Below, one piece after another: positions 46,336-58,077 of a stretch of DNA of 64,000 nt. The DNA lies in contig OX940865.1 in the NCBI GenBank assembly GCA_954871525.1, forward strand, positions 28,070,420-28,134,419. Direction: 5' to 3'. The position numbers and the translations under genes were made by a program. Each line of letters starts with the position of its first letter. Positions within the stretch are counted from its first letter, which is position 1. The stretch is from Parietaria judaica. Lineage: Eukaryota > Streptophyta > Magnoliopsida > Rosales > Urticaceae. Under the pieces are notes generated by a model. It was given only the letters and a program-made list of their open reading frames with translations. It was not told the DNA's origin and ran no database searches.

Positions 46336-47805
46336 ATGAAAATGAGCTCGTCGGAATCATCGAAGTCAACGCCCAAACCAGACCCAACCCTAGACTCCGG
46401 CGACCATGCAAAGCCCACCACGGCTCTGCTCTCCTTCGACACGGACGCTTCATCGTCTTCGTCGTCCTCCAAAAACCCCAGAACAACCACAGTCATCTTC
46501 ATCTCCCTCGTACTCGTCACCTGCGTCGCTTTCTCCTCCGCCATAGCCTTCGCCTTCCTCCTCTTCTCCACCCCACCGCCGCCGTCTTCGTCGCCGGCCA
46601 CCGTCTCCCGGCCACTGAAGAAGCTCGACCGCCCCATCGTCCTCCTGATCTCCTGCGACGGCTTCCGGTTCGGGTACCAGTACAAAGCTCCCTTGCCGAA
46701 CATCAACCGCCTCATCAATGGCGGAACCGAGGCCGAGCGAGGCTTGATCCCCGTCTTCCCCACCCTCACCTTCCCCAACCACTACTCCATCGTCACCGGC
46801 CTCTTCCCGGAGAGCCACGGCGTCATCAACAACCACTTCCTCGATCCGGTCACCGGCGAGGGTTTCAACATGGGCAGCCACGAGCCGGAGTGGTGGCTCG
46901 GCGAGCCGCTCTGGGAGACCGTCGCGAACCAGGGGTTGCCGGCGGCGACCTACTTCTGGCCTGGATCGGAGGTCAAGAAAGGCTCCTGGGATTGCCCTCA
47001 AGGATTCTGTGCGCTCTACAACGAATCTGTTCCTTTCGATGAGCGAGTCGAGACTGTTTTGAACTACTTCGATCTTCCCGGAGATGAAATCCCTGTTTTC
47101 ATGACTTTATATTTCGAGGATCCCGATCACCATGGCCACCAGTTCGGCCCAGACGATCCCGAGATCACGGCATCTCTACAGCGGATCGACGCATTGCTCG
47201 GGAAATTGATCGCCGGACTGGAGACCCGAGGCGTCTTCGATGACGTCCACCTGATCCTGCTCGGCGATCACGGCATGGTCGGAACCTGCGACCAGAAGCT
47301 CGTCTTTTTGCAGGACCTGAAGCCGTGGGTCGAGATCGAGGATGAGTGGGTCCACTCCACGACGCCGCTGCTAGCGATTAGGCCGGCGGACGGGGTCGAT
47401 CTGAGGAACGTGACAGAGAGGATGAACGAGGGGTTGATTTCGGGGAAGGTCGAGAACGGCGAGCGGCTGCGGGTTTACCTGAAGGAGGATCTGCCGGGGA
47501 GGCTGCACTACTCGGGGAGCGACCGGATACCGCCCATCATCGGGATGGTCGAGGAAGGGTTTAAGATCGAGGAGAAGCGGACGGAGAAGAGGGAGTGCGG
47601 GGGAGCGCACGGGTACGACAATGCCGTGTTCTCGATGAGGACGATCTTCGTCGGCCACGGGCCACGGTTCGCCCCGGGGAGGAAGATCCCGTCGTTCGAG
47701 AACGTGGAGATATACAATGTGGTGACCTCGATTCTCGGAATTACCGGCGCTGCTAACAACGGGTCGTCGGGGTTCGCCGAGTCTGTTCTCTTGCCTTCCA
47801 ATTAA
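46336..47805 (+). CDS. Nucleotide pyrophosphatase/phosphodiesterase (NPP), type II membrane protein
   Basis: A single exon of 489 aa. Residues 52-77 are hydrophobic (VIFISLVLVTCVAFSSAIAF) and act as a signal anchor after a short Ser/Pro-rich cytosolic tail. The alkaline-phosphatase-fold catalytic domain follows: D108 (SCDGFR), nucleophile T145 (TFPNHYSIVTGL), D264 and H268 (DPDHHGHQFG), D311-H312 (GDHGM) and H425 (GGAHGYDN), which cover the six metal ligands and nucleophile known from mammalian NPPs. Plant relatives hydrolyse nucleotide sugars and nucleotides such as ADP-glucose in the secretory path or apoplast. The exact substrate is unknown here. An alternative start two codons later (46342) changes nothing important. 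The coding region is much GC-richer than its flanks, as is common for intronless plant genes. Confidence 0.95.
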   Translation: MKMSSSESSKSTPKPDPTLDSGDHAKPTTALLSFDTDASSSSSSSKNPRTTTVIFISLVLVTCVAFSSAIAFAFLLFSTPPPPSSSPATVSRPLKKLDRPIVLLISCDGFRFGYQYKAPLPNINRLINGGTEAERGLIPVFPTLTFPNHYSIVTGLFPESHGVINNHFLDPVTGEGFNMGSHEPEWWLGEPLWETVANQGLPAATYFWPGSEVKKGSWDCPQGFCALYNESVPFDERVETVLNYFDLPGDEIPVFMTLYFEDPDHHGHQFGPDDPEITASLQRIDALLGKLIAGLETRGVFDDVHLILLGDHGMVGTCDQKLVFLQDLKPWVEIEDEWVHSTTPLLAIRPADGVDLRNVTERMNEGLISGKVENGERLRVYLKEDLPGRLHYSGSDRIPPIIGMVEEGFKIEEKRTEKRECGGAHGYDNAVFSMRTIFVGHGPRFAPGRKIPSFENVEIYNVVTSILGITGAANNGSSGFAESVLLPSN

Positions 47806-48929
47806 ATTGATGATTTTGGATTTAACAACATGAATATGATTATTAATGTATCAAATGCTGCTTGTATTGTATGAGTTGATAACACGAAGGTATCTAGATT
47901 CATTTTTCGTATCATGAATGTGTTATCTCTTGAAGAGATTCTGATCACATAGAATCAAGTGGTGATGATGAAGAGGATAAAATGTTTTTAGTTTAAGATT
48001 CTCCATCATATTTATGCAAGTGGGAAGAAGAGTACAATCTAGTGAAACCGGGTACGGAAACCGTTTTTTCACAACCTTGAGCCGGGTATTACGGAGCTAC
48101 TACAATGCGGATTCTACATATTTCAAACACCGATCTCGGAATCTGCCACTGCTTTAAATTCAATTTCGGGTCCCCGGATCCGAATCTGAATCTGATTTTA
48201 CCCGTGATTGTAGGAATTGTCAAGATTTCAGTACTAAATGAATGTGATTCTCATACATGGAAGACTTTGGGCTTATTTGGTACATTTTTCTTTTATAAAA
48301 AATATTTTCAGTTTCAGCTTAAAAAAAACTGACAAATGTTGATTTAGCGTAAGATAAAATAAATATATTTAGATTAAAAATATTAAAAAAAATTAAAAAC
48401 TGTATTTTTTTTTAATTTTAGACAAAATAAAAAACTACAAATCTTAACTTTTATGATTGATTTACGAAAATTTAAAATCGTGCTAGTTTTTTTGTAACAA
48501 CAGTTTTACCCAACTTTAAAAAAATAGTTTATATTATTTTAAAACAAAACAAGTCTTTTTTAAGTTGAACCAAACGCACTCATTTAGACATGATTAGTAC
48601 GCGTCGCTCTATTTTTGTCGCAATTTCTACTTTAGACTCATGCTAACTCAGTTGTTATTGAAGTGCCAATGGCTATATACTGGAACTTTGTACAGAGTTA
48701 GGTACTTATGCCGCTAATTTATATAAGCGCGCTCTCTCTCTTCCGTACGATCTGGTTTCTGGTTCACACATACACTGAAACTCAAGCCAGGCAACACCAA
48801 GCGAGGAGAGAGAGAGAGAGACCACTGCTTCTCTTCCATGGCCTCATCCCCAACCTTCCTTTGACTCTCTCAACTTGTGTACGATTTCTCTCCATCTCTG
48901 TCTCTCGAGGTCGCAGAGTGGCCTCTCCA
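47806..48929. other. Spacer between NPP and ACHT genes
   Basis: This holds the NPP 3' UTR, AT-rich spacer, and the promoter and leader of the ACHT gene. The leader after about 48720 is open in the ACHT frame and contains GAGAGA runs. I see no other gene. Confidence 0.55.
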
Positions 48930-50934
48930 ATGGCGGATGTGTTCCGATTAGCAGCCAACCACTCGCTCCGCTTCTCCTCCTCCGTTCTCTCCTCCTTCGA
49001 CTCGCTCCGGCTCGGCCTCGCTCCGCCGCTAAACTCCGACTGGAAGCTCCGACCTCTCTCCGCCTCTTCTGCTGCTCCTCTCGCTTCCACGCGCAGAGAC
49101 CAGTCCCTCTCTTTCAAGGTACAATTCAGTCGCTGGATTCATAAATTCAAGCGATTTCAGAACGGTCTGTGTTTTGAGATTACTTCAGCTACTGTTAGGT
49201 TATGCGAGAGCATTGTTTCAAAGAATGTTTGGTGACGAATTGGTGAATATACGTCTCGATTTCAATCTAACCTTATCTGAATCGTTATCCCTTTGTTCAT
49301 GCCCTTTCTGCTTTTTGAAAAACTATATTCTGCTCTCAAGATTGTTTGAAAAGCTTCCTTTGTTCATCTTCTTAGCAATCGAAATTGAACTATGGAGTCT
49401 TTCAGCTAAAACAGTGCACTATTGTGTTATCTGTTTGTATTGTAATATAGAGTCAATGTCCAACTGAATTTATAAGTAGGACCTTAGTCTTAGAATCGCA
49501 GATACACGGTAATCCTATTGAGAGAAAGATCAGAGAATCTTGTATGGGAGGGAAGAATGCCAAGAGCGAGTTCATAAGAGAAAAGGCGATGATCGTGACG
49601 TATTTGTGTGACTATGGTTCAATAAGATCCTCGGAGTTTCATAGAGATTGTGTATATAATGAATAAATAAGGATAATGATCGAATCTTTTGCGTGCCAAA
49701 CCATTTGACAAAACCCATTTGGTTCCGGTTTGTTGTTAATGTGCTTGATGAACATATGTATTCTGTGTACTATATGCAAGGTAAAAGCGAGGATAACAGA
49801 GACGGACCAGCCAAAATGGTGGGAGAAGAATACAGCAAATATGACTGACATTCATTCGACACAAGAGTTCTTAAATGCATTAAGCGATGCCGGAGATAAG
49901 CTAGTTATTGTAGAGTTTTACGGAACCTGGTGCGCTTCTTGCAGGGCATTATTCCCCAAGGTACCCAATTTTCGAAAATTCGTCCAAAATATCCGTAAAT
50001 GTAGCGTAGCGACAAATAAGAAATGCCAAATCCAGCACTTGCACTATTGCTGTCTATTTCAATTCTGTTCTTCCTTTTGTTGTTGACTTTTTTGAACGTA
50101 TGTCAGCTTTGTAAAACAGCTGAAGAAAACCCGGAGATAATTTTTCTCAAAGTCAACTTTGACGAGAACAAACCGATGTGCAAAAGCCTGAACGTGAAGG
50201 TGCTTCCTTTCTTCCATTTCTATCGCGGAGCCGACGGCCAATTGGAATCCTTTTCATGCTCACTTGTTAAGGTATGTGTTGGAATGTCTGTATTCTATAC
50301 ACAGTAGTTTTCACTATGTAAATAAAATTTCATTTTAGGAGATAAAATTCTACCGAAATAGTTAAAATGTTCGCCTAGCCGATAGATAACTAATCCTCTA
50401 TAAATGTTCCAACAACCAAGGTTAAACTCCACAGTCTCCGAAGTTTATACTAACCCGAGATAAACTTAGTAATTTTCAGTTATGCCTCCTGATTTTATCA
50501 TGCTCGCAATTTACTCCGTAAACTTTTTTAGCAGTTCTCTCTCTAAACTTATACATGGTAACAATATTTTCCTGACCATTTAAATAATCGATGAATTTTC
50601 GTCTAGTCTTGAACACGTTTAATGATCACACTAGTACCTATTTGTTGATTATTTTCACTATCAAGCAAATGCATTATAGTGATTACAATTTAAATAATCT
50701 GTATATAAGGCAAAATGTATTTTGTAATAAATACGATATTATGCAAAGGTCGCCTCCAGTTGAGGAATTTATAATATTTACAATAATAACAAGCAGGTAG
50801 TAATTAAACATTACCAAATTTTCTCAAAACAGTTTCAGAAAATAAAGGATGCCATCAAAACACACAACACTGCTCGCTGCAGCATCGGGCCGCCCAAAGG
50901 GGTCGGCGATCTCCTGCAAGAAGCCTCGCCATAG
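48930..50934 (+). CDS. Atypical Cys/His-rich thioredoxin, ACHT1/2-like (plastid)
   Basis: Four exons, 48930-49118, 49781-49960, 50107-50271 and 50833-50934, give 211 aa. The first 55 or so residues ([18 protein letters not shown]...) are Ser/Ala/Leu rich with few acids, as in a chloroplast transit peptide. The thioredoxin fold has the active site WCASC (C114 and C117), a variant of the usual WCGPC, followed by RALFPK and then [23 protein letters not shown], the cis-proline stretch [12 protein letters not shown], and FSCSLVK. These words mark the ACHT1/ACHT2 branch, which oxidises 2-Cys peroxiredoxin and adjusts plastid redox state in the light. An upstream in-frame Met at 48708 exists but would add a non-plastid leader, so 48930 is preferred. 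Two acceptors exist for exon 4 (50832 or 50838). Confidence 0.93.
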
Positions 50935-52328
50935 TGCTCCACATATGACCGGCGTAATGTCCATTCTGCCCTATCTCTGGAAAACGACAAGTAAGCGTGC
51001 ATAGTTGTAGCTATATGTTTGTTGTATATCTTGAAGAATATCTGGTGTGTAATATTCTTTGGAACTATTATTCTTAGCTTAGAGGCTGTTACACTCTTGA
51101 CGTGATATAGGAGTAATATTTTTGCTGAATGAGACAAGCTACTAATGTTTTGTGTATGCATAGATACTCAAAATCTTGATCTCGTGAATATTTTATGAGC
51201 TACCAAATTCTCATCTGAAATCCGAGGGCATGACACGGATACGACGCAAAAATGCATGGGTTTGGTCGGCCCTAAAATTAATTATGTGTAAAATTATGTC
51301 TACTTAAAAGTTAAGCGGGTGTGGGTTTATATTATAAATATTTTATTAACAAAAATATCTATTGATTAGTAACACTAATATATGTACTTAAAGTTATATT
51401 GTTGTTGGACTTAATCCAATCAAACAAATAAAATGAAAGAAAATATACACACTTGTCGCATAATCAAGAAGTTCAACCCAAGAAACTTCCCGGTTGGCAA
51501 GTTGAAGCCTTAAAAATCCTTTTATTTGCCGGGTAATTGTAGAGGAATTAGGAGAATTTTAAATTGATTTTGTGTAAATTAGTGGAACTTTAGATAGTCC
51601 ATCCTTATCATCAATAATGGTTAAATGAAGTCTTTTTATGTCAACTTGTGTCTGGTGAAGCTTGTAGTAGGAGAAAAAAAAAATGAAGTCGTGTCGATGA
51701 AAATGATAATGACAAAAGGAAAGGTGGGTAACCCCACATGCCTATATGCAAAATTGAGTGCCAATAATGCACTCAAAAGAAAGAAGCCAAGCCGCAAAGC
51801 GTCCAGTCCACTCTAAATCATGCCTTTGCTTTATAAAGCCTCCAAAACTTATAAACTCGCATTGCCTTAGTTGTTCGTTACGAAAAAGATACCACACTTA
51901 ATTGACAACACATAAGTGAGGAGGATTCTTACACTTCAATTCAATTCAATGTGACCCATTTCGAGACACTAAGTTTGGTTCCATTTTTGTGCAACTCCCG
52001 AGTATTTTAACTTGTTTCTTCTTTGAACGTACATGCCTGTGACATACTAGATTTGAATAACAATACTACCACAAGAGCTATTAGTTCGGATATTAAGCAT
52101 TTGAAATTGTATCTTTGATTGGATTTGTATATGATCATCAAACAAGACCATCCTTTCCTTTGATTATCCCAAATCAGATTCAGAGTTCATGGATAAAGAT
52201 GACAACTTTACTTCCATCATGTCAATGGGGTTTCTGTTATTCAATGTTGATGAGAATTCCGAGCTTAGCTTTGCTTTCAATCACTATTAACAACAACAAA
52301 GCTTTGTTTGATGCAATACCACTTTCAC
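50935..52328. other. Spacer between ACHT and cytidine deaminase
   Basis: It holds the 3' ends of the two convergent genes and AT-rich sequence. The 63-codon frame at 51625 is short and without family resemblance. I see no bounded mobile element. Confidence 0.5.
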
Positions 52329-53231
52329 TCAGCAGCAATCCTTCTTCTTATTCTTCGCCCATACGCAGCGAATCGCTGCGAATTCGCACTCCGGCGAGAT
52401 CGTCCTCAGAAGCAGCCTCGCCGTCTCCGCCTGGCTGATCGCCGCGCCCTCCTTCTCCACCAGCACCGCCGCCACAATATCCCCGTACCCGTCTCTCTCT
52501 CCTTCTCCGTGTCGTCCGACAATGTACGCCACGATCGCCGCCTGCACCGGCCCCAGGCTCGGGTTATACGCGGCTGACTCGACGTAGCTCCCCTTGAAAA
52601 TCCGCCCTTTCCGGTCTGCGATCGCAATCCCGGACGGACACGCGCTGTACGGAGCGTGTGCCGCGTTCGCCGCCTCCAGCGCTGCCTTGGCCAAATCACC
52701 GCCGCCGCCGCCGTTCGCGAAGATCAGGCCGTTGCCGTGAGGCTCGAGAACTAGCGGCGTGTCCCGTTCGAGCAGATCGTGCGGCCCGAACGGGCGGGGG
52801 AGGAGGTTCAGGAGCGGCTCGAACCGGATTGGATCGCCGGATCTGTCATCGGCGATGAGAATCTGGAGCTCCGGCGCTCGCCGGAGCTCCTGCAGGAATT
52901 GGCGGCAGTGGCCGCAGGGCGCGGCGGAGACGGCGAGGGATTGGAGGAGGGGCTCGGAGTGGAGCGCGAGGTTGGCGACGAGGAACTGCTCGGCGTGGAT
53001 GGAGTGGTGGAGCGGGACTCCGGGGAACTCGACGTTGACGCCGACGAAGATTCGGCCGGAGACGGAGCCGAAGCCGACGGTGCCGACGGGGAACTTGGAG
53101 ATCGGCGGGCGCGCGAGGCTCTGCGCCGCCTTGACGAGCGAGGGGAGGAGGTCGGCGGCGGCGGCGAGGTTGGCGGCGGCGAGGAGGGCCTGGACATCCG
53201 GGGCTTGGATGACGAATCTGGGTGGATCCAT
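52329..53231 (-). CDS. CDA1: Cytidine deaminase (CDA1-like)
   Basis: A single exon of 300 aa that converts cytidine and deoxycytidine to uridine and deoxyuridine in pyrimidine salvage. The zinc site is complete: H79-A80-E81 (IHAEQF, with Glu81 the proton shuttle) and C106/C109 (APCGHCRQF). The N-terminal substrate region (KFPVGTVGFG, GRIFVGVNVEFP) and a second, non-catalytic CDA-like repeat (ANAAHAPYSACPSGIAI... VESAAYNPSLGPVQAA) make it the long homodimeric form also found in E. coli and Arabidopsis. The reading frame is very GC-rich with strongly biased third positions, which also leaves long open frames on the opposite strand; these are shadows. Its end lies convergent with the ACHT gene. 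The start gives the family-typical N-terminus MDPPRFVIQA. Confidence 0.95.
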   Translation of the reverse strand: MDPPRFVIQAPDVQALLAAANLAAAADLLPSLVKAAQSLARPPISKFPVGTVGFGSVSGRIFVGVNVEFPGVPLHHSIHAEQFLVANLALHSEPLLQSLAVSAAPCGHCRQFLQELRRAPELQILIADDRSGDPIRFEPLLNLLPRPFGPHDLLERDTPLVLEPHGNGLIFANGGGGGDLAKAALEAANAAHAPYSACPSGIAIADRKGRIFKGSYVESAAYNPSLGPVQAAIVAYIVGRHGEGERDGYGDIVAAVLVEKEGAAISQAETARLLLRTISPECEFAAIRCVWAKNKKKDCC

Positions 53232-55014
53232 TGACCCGAGTGTGAGTTTGCCTGGAATCTGGCTTTGAAGAAGAGAGTTGGTATGGTATTTATAGGGAAG
53301 GGAACCAACAACGAAAGACTACTCATTCATTTAGCATGAATTTTTTTCCTTTTTATCTACTTATTTGTATAATATGAGTAATTAATTAATTATAATATAT
53401 GTACTTTATATTTTGATTTTTATTTCGATATAAATTGATTTTTTTCTCACAGTAAAAAATCTTAATATTGAATTTTCGCTTTTTTACTAAATTTCATCAG
53501 TGTTTTGAAAAAACTTTGGTTTCGTTTTCTGTATTTTAATTTTTTTTAGGAAGCGAATTTAAAATCATTTTTTTCTTCTTTTTACTTTGAAATTTGTATA
53601 GAAAATACAAAACAAATAAAAAGTATTTTTATTTTGCTTTATTTTTTTTCTTTACAGAACTTTGTTCTAGTTTGTTTTTTCTCTATTTTTTTTTACCTGA
53701 AAACATAACCTAATAACTTTTCAAAATATTTTGAAACCTCATTTTAAATCCATTTTTTTAAATTTAAAAACAAAATCAAAATCAAACGGCCTCTTAATTA
53801 AAAACTTTTACACGTCAACATTTGATCAATAGTTGAGGCTAGAAAAGCAAGAAAGACTTCAAGAATTGTCTAATAACTTAATAAGTAAGAGGTCAATCAT
53901 CCTCGTCCCAGGTAAAAATGTGGACATAATTTAATCAAAACAAAATTCACAAATGTTTGATATTGAGAATTTGGATCATAAAAAAACAAAAATTTAGTAA
54001 AAAAATTAAACATTAAGTAGTTGAACTTATGTATATTATGACGTGAAATGATCGAATAATTAATATGGTTAAATAGGCACTGAATATTTATATTGCTTGA
54101 TTCATTATATTGCTTTGTTTGCGTGTGTTTGGATGAGTACGTACGTACATGCTAATTGTTACGTATCCAATAATCTAATCTTTTTTCCAACCAAATATTC
54201 GTATTTAATATTAATACATACTCTTCTCATCTTATTAATAAATAAATAAATAAATCAGAAAATTCATGCACATAAACGTGTCATTTGAGCTGAGACTCTC
54301 AGTCACCTTCCATGCAAAAGCCTAAGTAAAGGCGTCATGTTAATATTATACTATGCATTTTTAAGTCAAATGTCACGTTTTATTTTTATAGCTACTCCTG
54401 CAATTACTATATTTTAAGACAATTATAGGCCTACCTAAAGTTAAATTTTATCTAATCAATAGACTAAAAATTATTAAAAATTAAAGATAAATTTAGAATT
54501 TATCTACTTAATCAATTGGACACAGAATACATGCTTCAACTCAACGGAAAAAAAATCACGCTAATCTTTTCATTCACGTAGAATCTAACATGTTGGTGAT
54601 TGTCGATTTCACCTATGCTCTGAGCTTTTCGGTACTAGAATTTACGTTTGCCGAGTTGTTTTGTGGCTGTTCGGATTTGGTTAGGTCTTATTAACGAGCT
54701 AAAATTATGTCTATACTACCGATATGTAAAAGTTATTAATCAATTAAGACTAGTAATCCATGTGTTTAGTTCCTTGAGACAGACCTTGACGGGTCTATTT
54801 CTTTTTGAAAAACCTGAATATATTATTAAAAAACGTTATCTCAATCACAGTCACAAATTATTAATAATCGGTCAAAAGTTCCATATTCTATTCCGATATC
54901 TGATTTTGAGATGCCAAGAATAAGAATGAAGAACATTTTTATGCACTTGATTAATGTTCATCAATTGTTTCTCATGATCTCATCTGTTTAGATTCAATGA
55001 ACAATCCCATGCCA
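53232..55014. other. AT-rich spacer
   Basis: The first 100 bases are the deaminase promoter and leader. The rest is AT-rich with no supported gene; the 91-codon frame at 54648 has no family resemblance. Confidence 0.5.
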
Positions 55015-55022
55015 CTTCTACT

Positions 55023-55345
55023 CAGAGCCGGCCCGATAGGTGGGCGAGTTGGGCGACCGCCCAAGGCCCCCAATATTTAAAGGCCCCGAATATTATATAA
55101 TTTAGAAGAATGTTTATAGATGAAAGAGGCCTCCTTGTTTGTATTGTAAGTGATGCAATTTGAAAAATCAAGAACAATTACATACTTACTAGAAAAATCA
55201 AGAAAAAAAAATATTTCGTGGAGCAACAATAAATATTTGTATTTAAGCATAGTACGTTGTGTCAAGTGTATCATTATTAAGAAATTAAAAAAATCATCGT
55301 TTTAACTTTTCGCCCAAGGCCCCCGAAAATATTGGGCCGGCTCTG
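55023..55345. mobile_element. hAT-type MITE with CAGAGCCGGCCC ends
   Basis: The 323-bp unit has inverted ends CAGAGCCGGCCC at both sides. A perfect 8-bp duplication CTTCTACT flanks it (55015-55022 and 55346-55353). Subterminal GGCGACCGCCCAAGGCCCC and CGCCCAAGGCCCCCG words extend the symmetry. It encodes no protein and belongs to a family with a second, truncated copy at 42487-42675. Confidence 0.92.
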
Positions 55346-55353
55346 CTTCTACT

Positions 55354-55773
55354 TTATATCTATGAAAATCAGAGGATAAATCATCTGGATATTATAACAT
55401 GCTAACTCTTTATTTACCACGGCGAATCGACAATTCGCAGTTCAATTCTCGAAATTGCACATGTGTGATATAATAATGCGGCTACACAAAAAGGGGTGCA
55501 AATAGTTTGTTTTTTGAACTTTGAATTCATTGAATGTGAACCCATTCTACATGAAAGCCTTATTGAGACCCAACGCGAAACTGTCAAACCCGCCCTCTCG
55601 GGGGTCCAAAGAGGCTTCACCCATGAGCGGATTGTAATTAAAGAGTTATGTAACATGAGTATTTTAGACTAAGGCCCTACGAGAACAGAGAGTGTTTGAG
55701 AACTGAGAACGATTAACTACTATAGCATTGACATAATAATAACACAAAACCGGGAAGAAGAAGAAGAAAAAAA
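55354..55773. other. Spacer downstream of the tetraspanin gene
   Basis: No gene is supported. The minus-strand frame at 55414-55656 is short and unmatched. Some of this may be repeat sequence of unknown type. Confidence 0.45.
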
Positions 55774-55800
55774 GTTTTTTTTTTTTTTTTTTTTTTTTTT
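55774..55800. repeat. T27 homopolymer below the tetraspanin 3' end
   Basis: A run of T (A on the gene strand) lies about 220 bp after the tetraspanin stop. It sits where a poly(A) site might be, but since the gene has an intron it is probably a simple repeat. Assembly error in such a run is possible. Confidence 0.7.
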
Positions 55801-56023
55801 GTCATGGCCTACAAGAATCCAATACACAAATACAGAAAGACACAATAAGACCAAATGCTTTTAACACAAACACCCGAGACTCGTAAAACACGAAATCCCA
55901 CCCGAAAATCAGACCCAGCACTGCGAAAAAAGATCCCCCGTCTCCATGTTTTCGCACTCGCTGCATCCAACGACGCATATATACACACGGCATGTGAGGC
56001 TTAAATGACAAAAATACCACCGG

Positions 56024-58033
56024 TCAGACATAGCCATGCTTGTAGCGGCGGAAAAGATCCTCGGTCTGCGCGTTCTTGTAGGCGCTGCATCCAATGACGT
56101 AGACAAAGATGAGAAGCACTGCAGCAATGATAAGAAAGACGTTTGCTCGTCGCCACTCTTGTCGGAGATTCCCGAGTAGACCGGCCTTGCACGAGGCACA
56201 GTTGTAGCAAAGTTGTGCTTGATCGTTTCCCCAAAGATAGCAGTCTGGCCCTGCTGCCACGTTTACCGGGTTTATCCACATTGTCGGGTTCACGTAGTTG
56301 TACTCGCACACCGTTGGGGGCTTGCAACACCCCGACTGCAAAAACCGGTTAAGAGTTGGATTAATTAATCTAATACTAAAAATATGTGTATGCATATAGA
56401 TTGTCAATTAAAATTAGTCCAATTATGATGCTTTAATTAAGATTAAACCGGCTATTATATAACATAAATCTCATAATTCTGAGGAGGTCAATAAGAAAAA
56501 TGAACTATTTATGCTTTTAATAGAAAGATTTTAAAACAGGGCTCTTAAGGGTAATAGCCAAATTGAAACATAGGTTTAGCAAAATAGCCAAATTTTGGTT
56601 AATTTTGTAAACTAGCCAATTAACCATTTACAAAATTTTGGTTAATTTTGTAAACTAGCCAAATTAAAAATTCACTTAAATGGTTAATTGGCTAGTTTAC
56701 AAAATTAACTAAAGTTTGACTATTTTGCTAAACCTATGTTTCAATTTGGCTATTTGGTGCAATTTCTCTTTAAAATAATATATGTATATATATAATATTA
56801 CTTATTAAATTAAATTGAATTTATTTTGTTGGTTTCTTATTATATACAAACAATGTATTCGAAAGTGAGGTTGTAAAACAATAAAAGTGTCACATGCTAT
56901 GCATTTGAACCTAATTTGTATACTTGTGATATGTTTCATGATATTGTAATTATTTACCAAAATAACTAGAAAAAACAAAAGTTAGGAGCAAGAATAAATA
57001 AATAAAAGAGAAGATAACAAACAAATGCAATAGCTGGCAACTTATAAGCATTTGTCACCTTATGCAATAAGCTGACAAAATGTGACTTCAAAAAGTTTAA
57101 TTACTCCAATTCATTGGTTGAGACTTTGATATCATATCACTTCTTCTCTCCTACAATTTATTTAATTTATAATTTATAATTAGATTAGACACCTCTATTT
57201 GGTGCCTAGGCTCATCATGATTACACCAATAATTTGGGTTTATCAGGACCATTAAGACATGTCCACCACATGGGAGTTTTTTTTAAGAAAAATTAATAAT
57301 AAAAAAATCTTTATTTTTTACCATATATTAATATATTAACTAATTTCTTAGTGCATTCTCTAGTCAGACTGACACAAGGAAATGAGATTAAACCACAAAC
57401 TCTATGACGATGGACCACTCTTGGCGGGCCATATCTAGCATGGGATTCCTAAGCCCACAATATGGGCCCTAAAATTAGAGCCTTCGAATTAAGTCGAAAA
57501 TAAAAGTTATAAAAAAATAATGATTAATTTTTACATGTTCTAGTAGCTTCTCTCACCTCCTAAATTTCACCAAAAAATATAATGTCAATTAAGATCAAAT
57601 TTCAAAGTAGCATAGTGAAAAAAAAGGCATTAACTTTTGCTCAAAAGTCAAATGCAATAAATCTAGCTCAATAAGCCATGAATTAAAAAGTCTCCTCTAA
57701 GTTTTGAACTTTTTTTTTTAAACAACCTCTCGGGTCGGACCGATCGCTAATTTGCAAAAATCACACTATTTGATTGCGGAATGAGTTTACCGACGGTCGA
57801 CGGGATTAAATTATAGTGTTAATTTGTAGCTATTTAAGTTTAAGCTTGGCCTAAGTATGTTATTTTTATTAATGTTGTGGTGGAGATGGCTAAGTTGTAA
57901 TTATTTGTAGAATCATGGATTAATTAAGTAATTCTGCAAAAGTCGGTGACACAAAGAGAGCACTATCACTGTACGACATTCGAGCAATGTGAAATTATGC
58001 TATTCTTAATCAGAGAATAATCCATTTATTTAC

Positions 58034-58077
<44 letters not shown>

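Noticed and set aside
46302..47001. Minus-strand frames of 158 and 183 codons opposite the NPP gene
   Set aside because: They are antisense shadows; the plus frame has all catalytic residues of the family.
48708..48929. In-frame extension of ACHT exon 1 to an upstream Met
   Set aside because: It would precede the transit peptide with an Arg-rich leader and lies in the CT-rich 5' UTR; the Met at 48930 gives the family-type start.
52759..53268. Long plus-strand frames of 151-169 codons and a 172-codon minus-strand frame
   Set aside because: They are shadows of the GC-rich cytidine deaminase gene in other frames; their composition is Arg/Gly/Ser-biased as expected.
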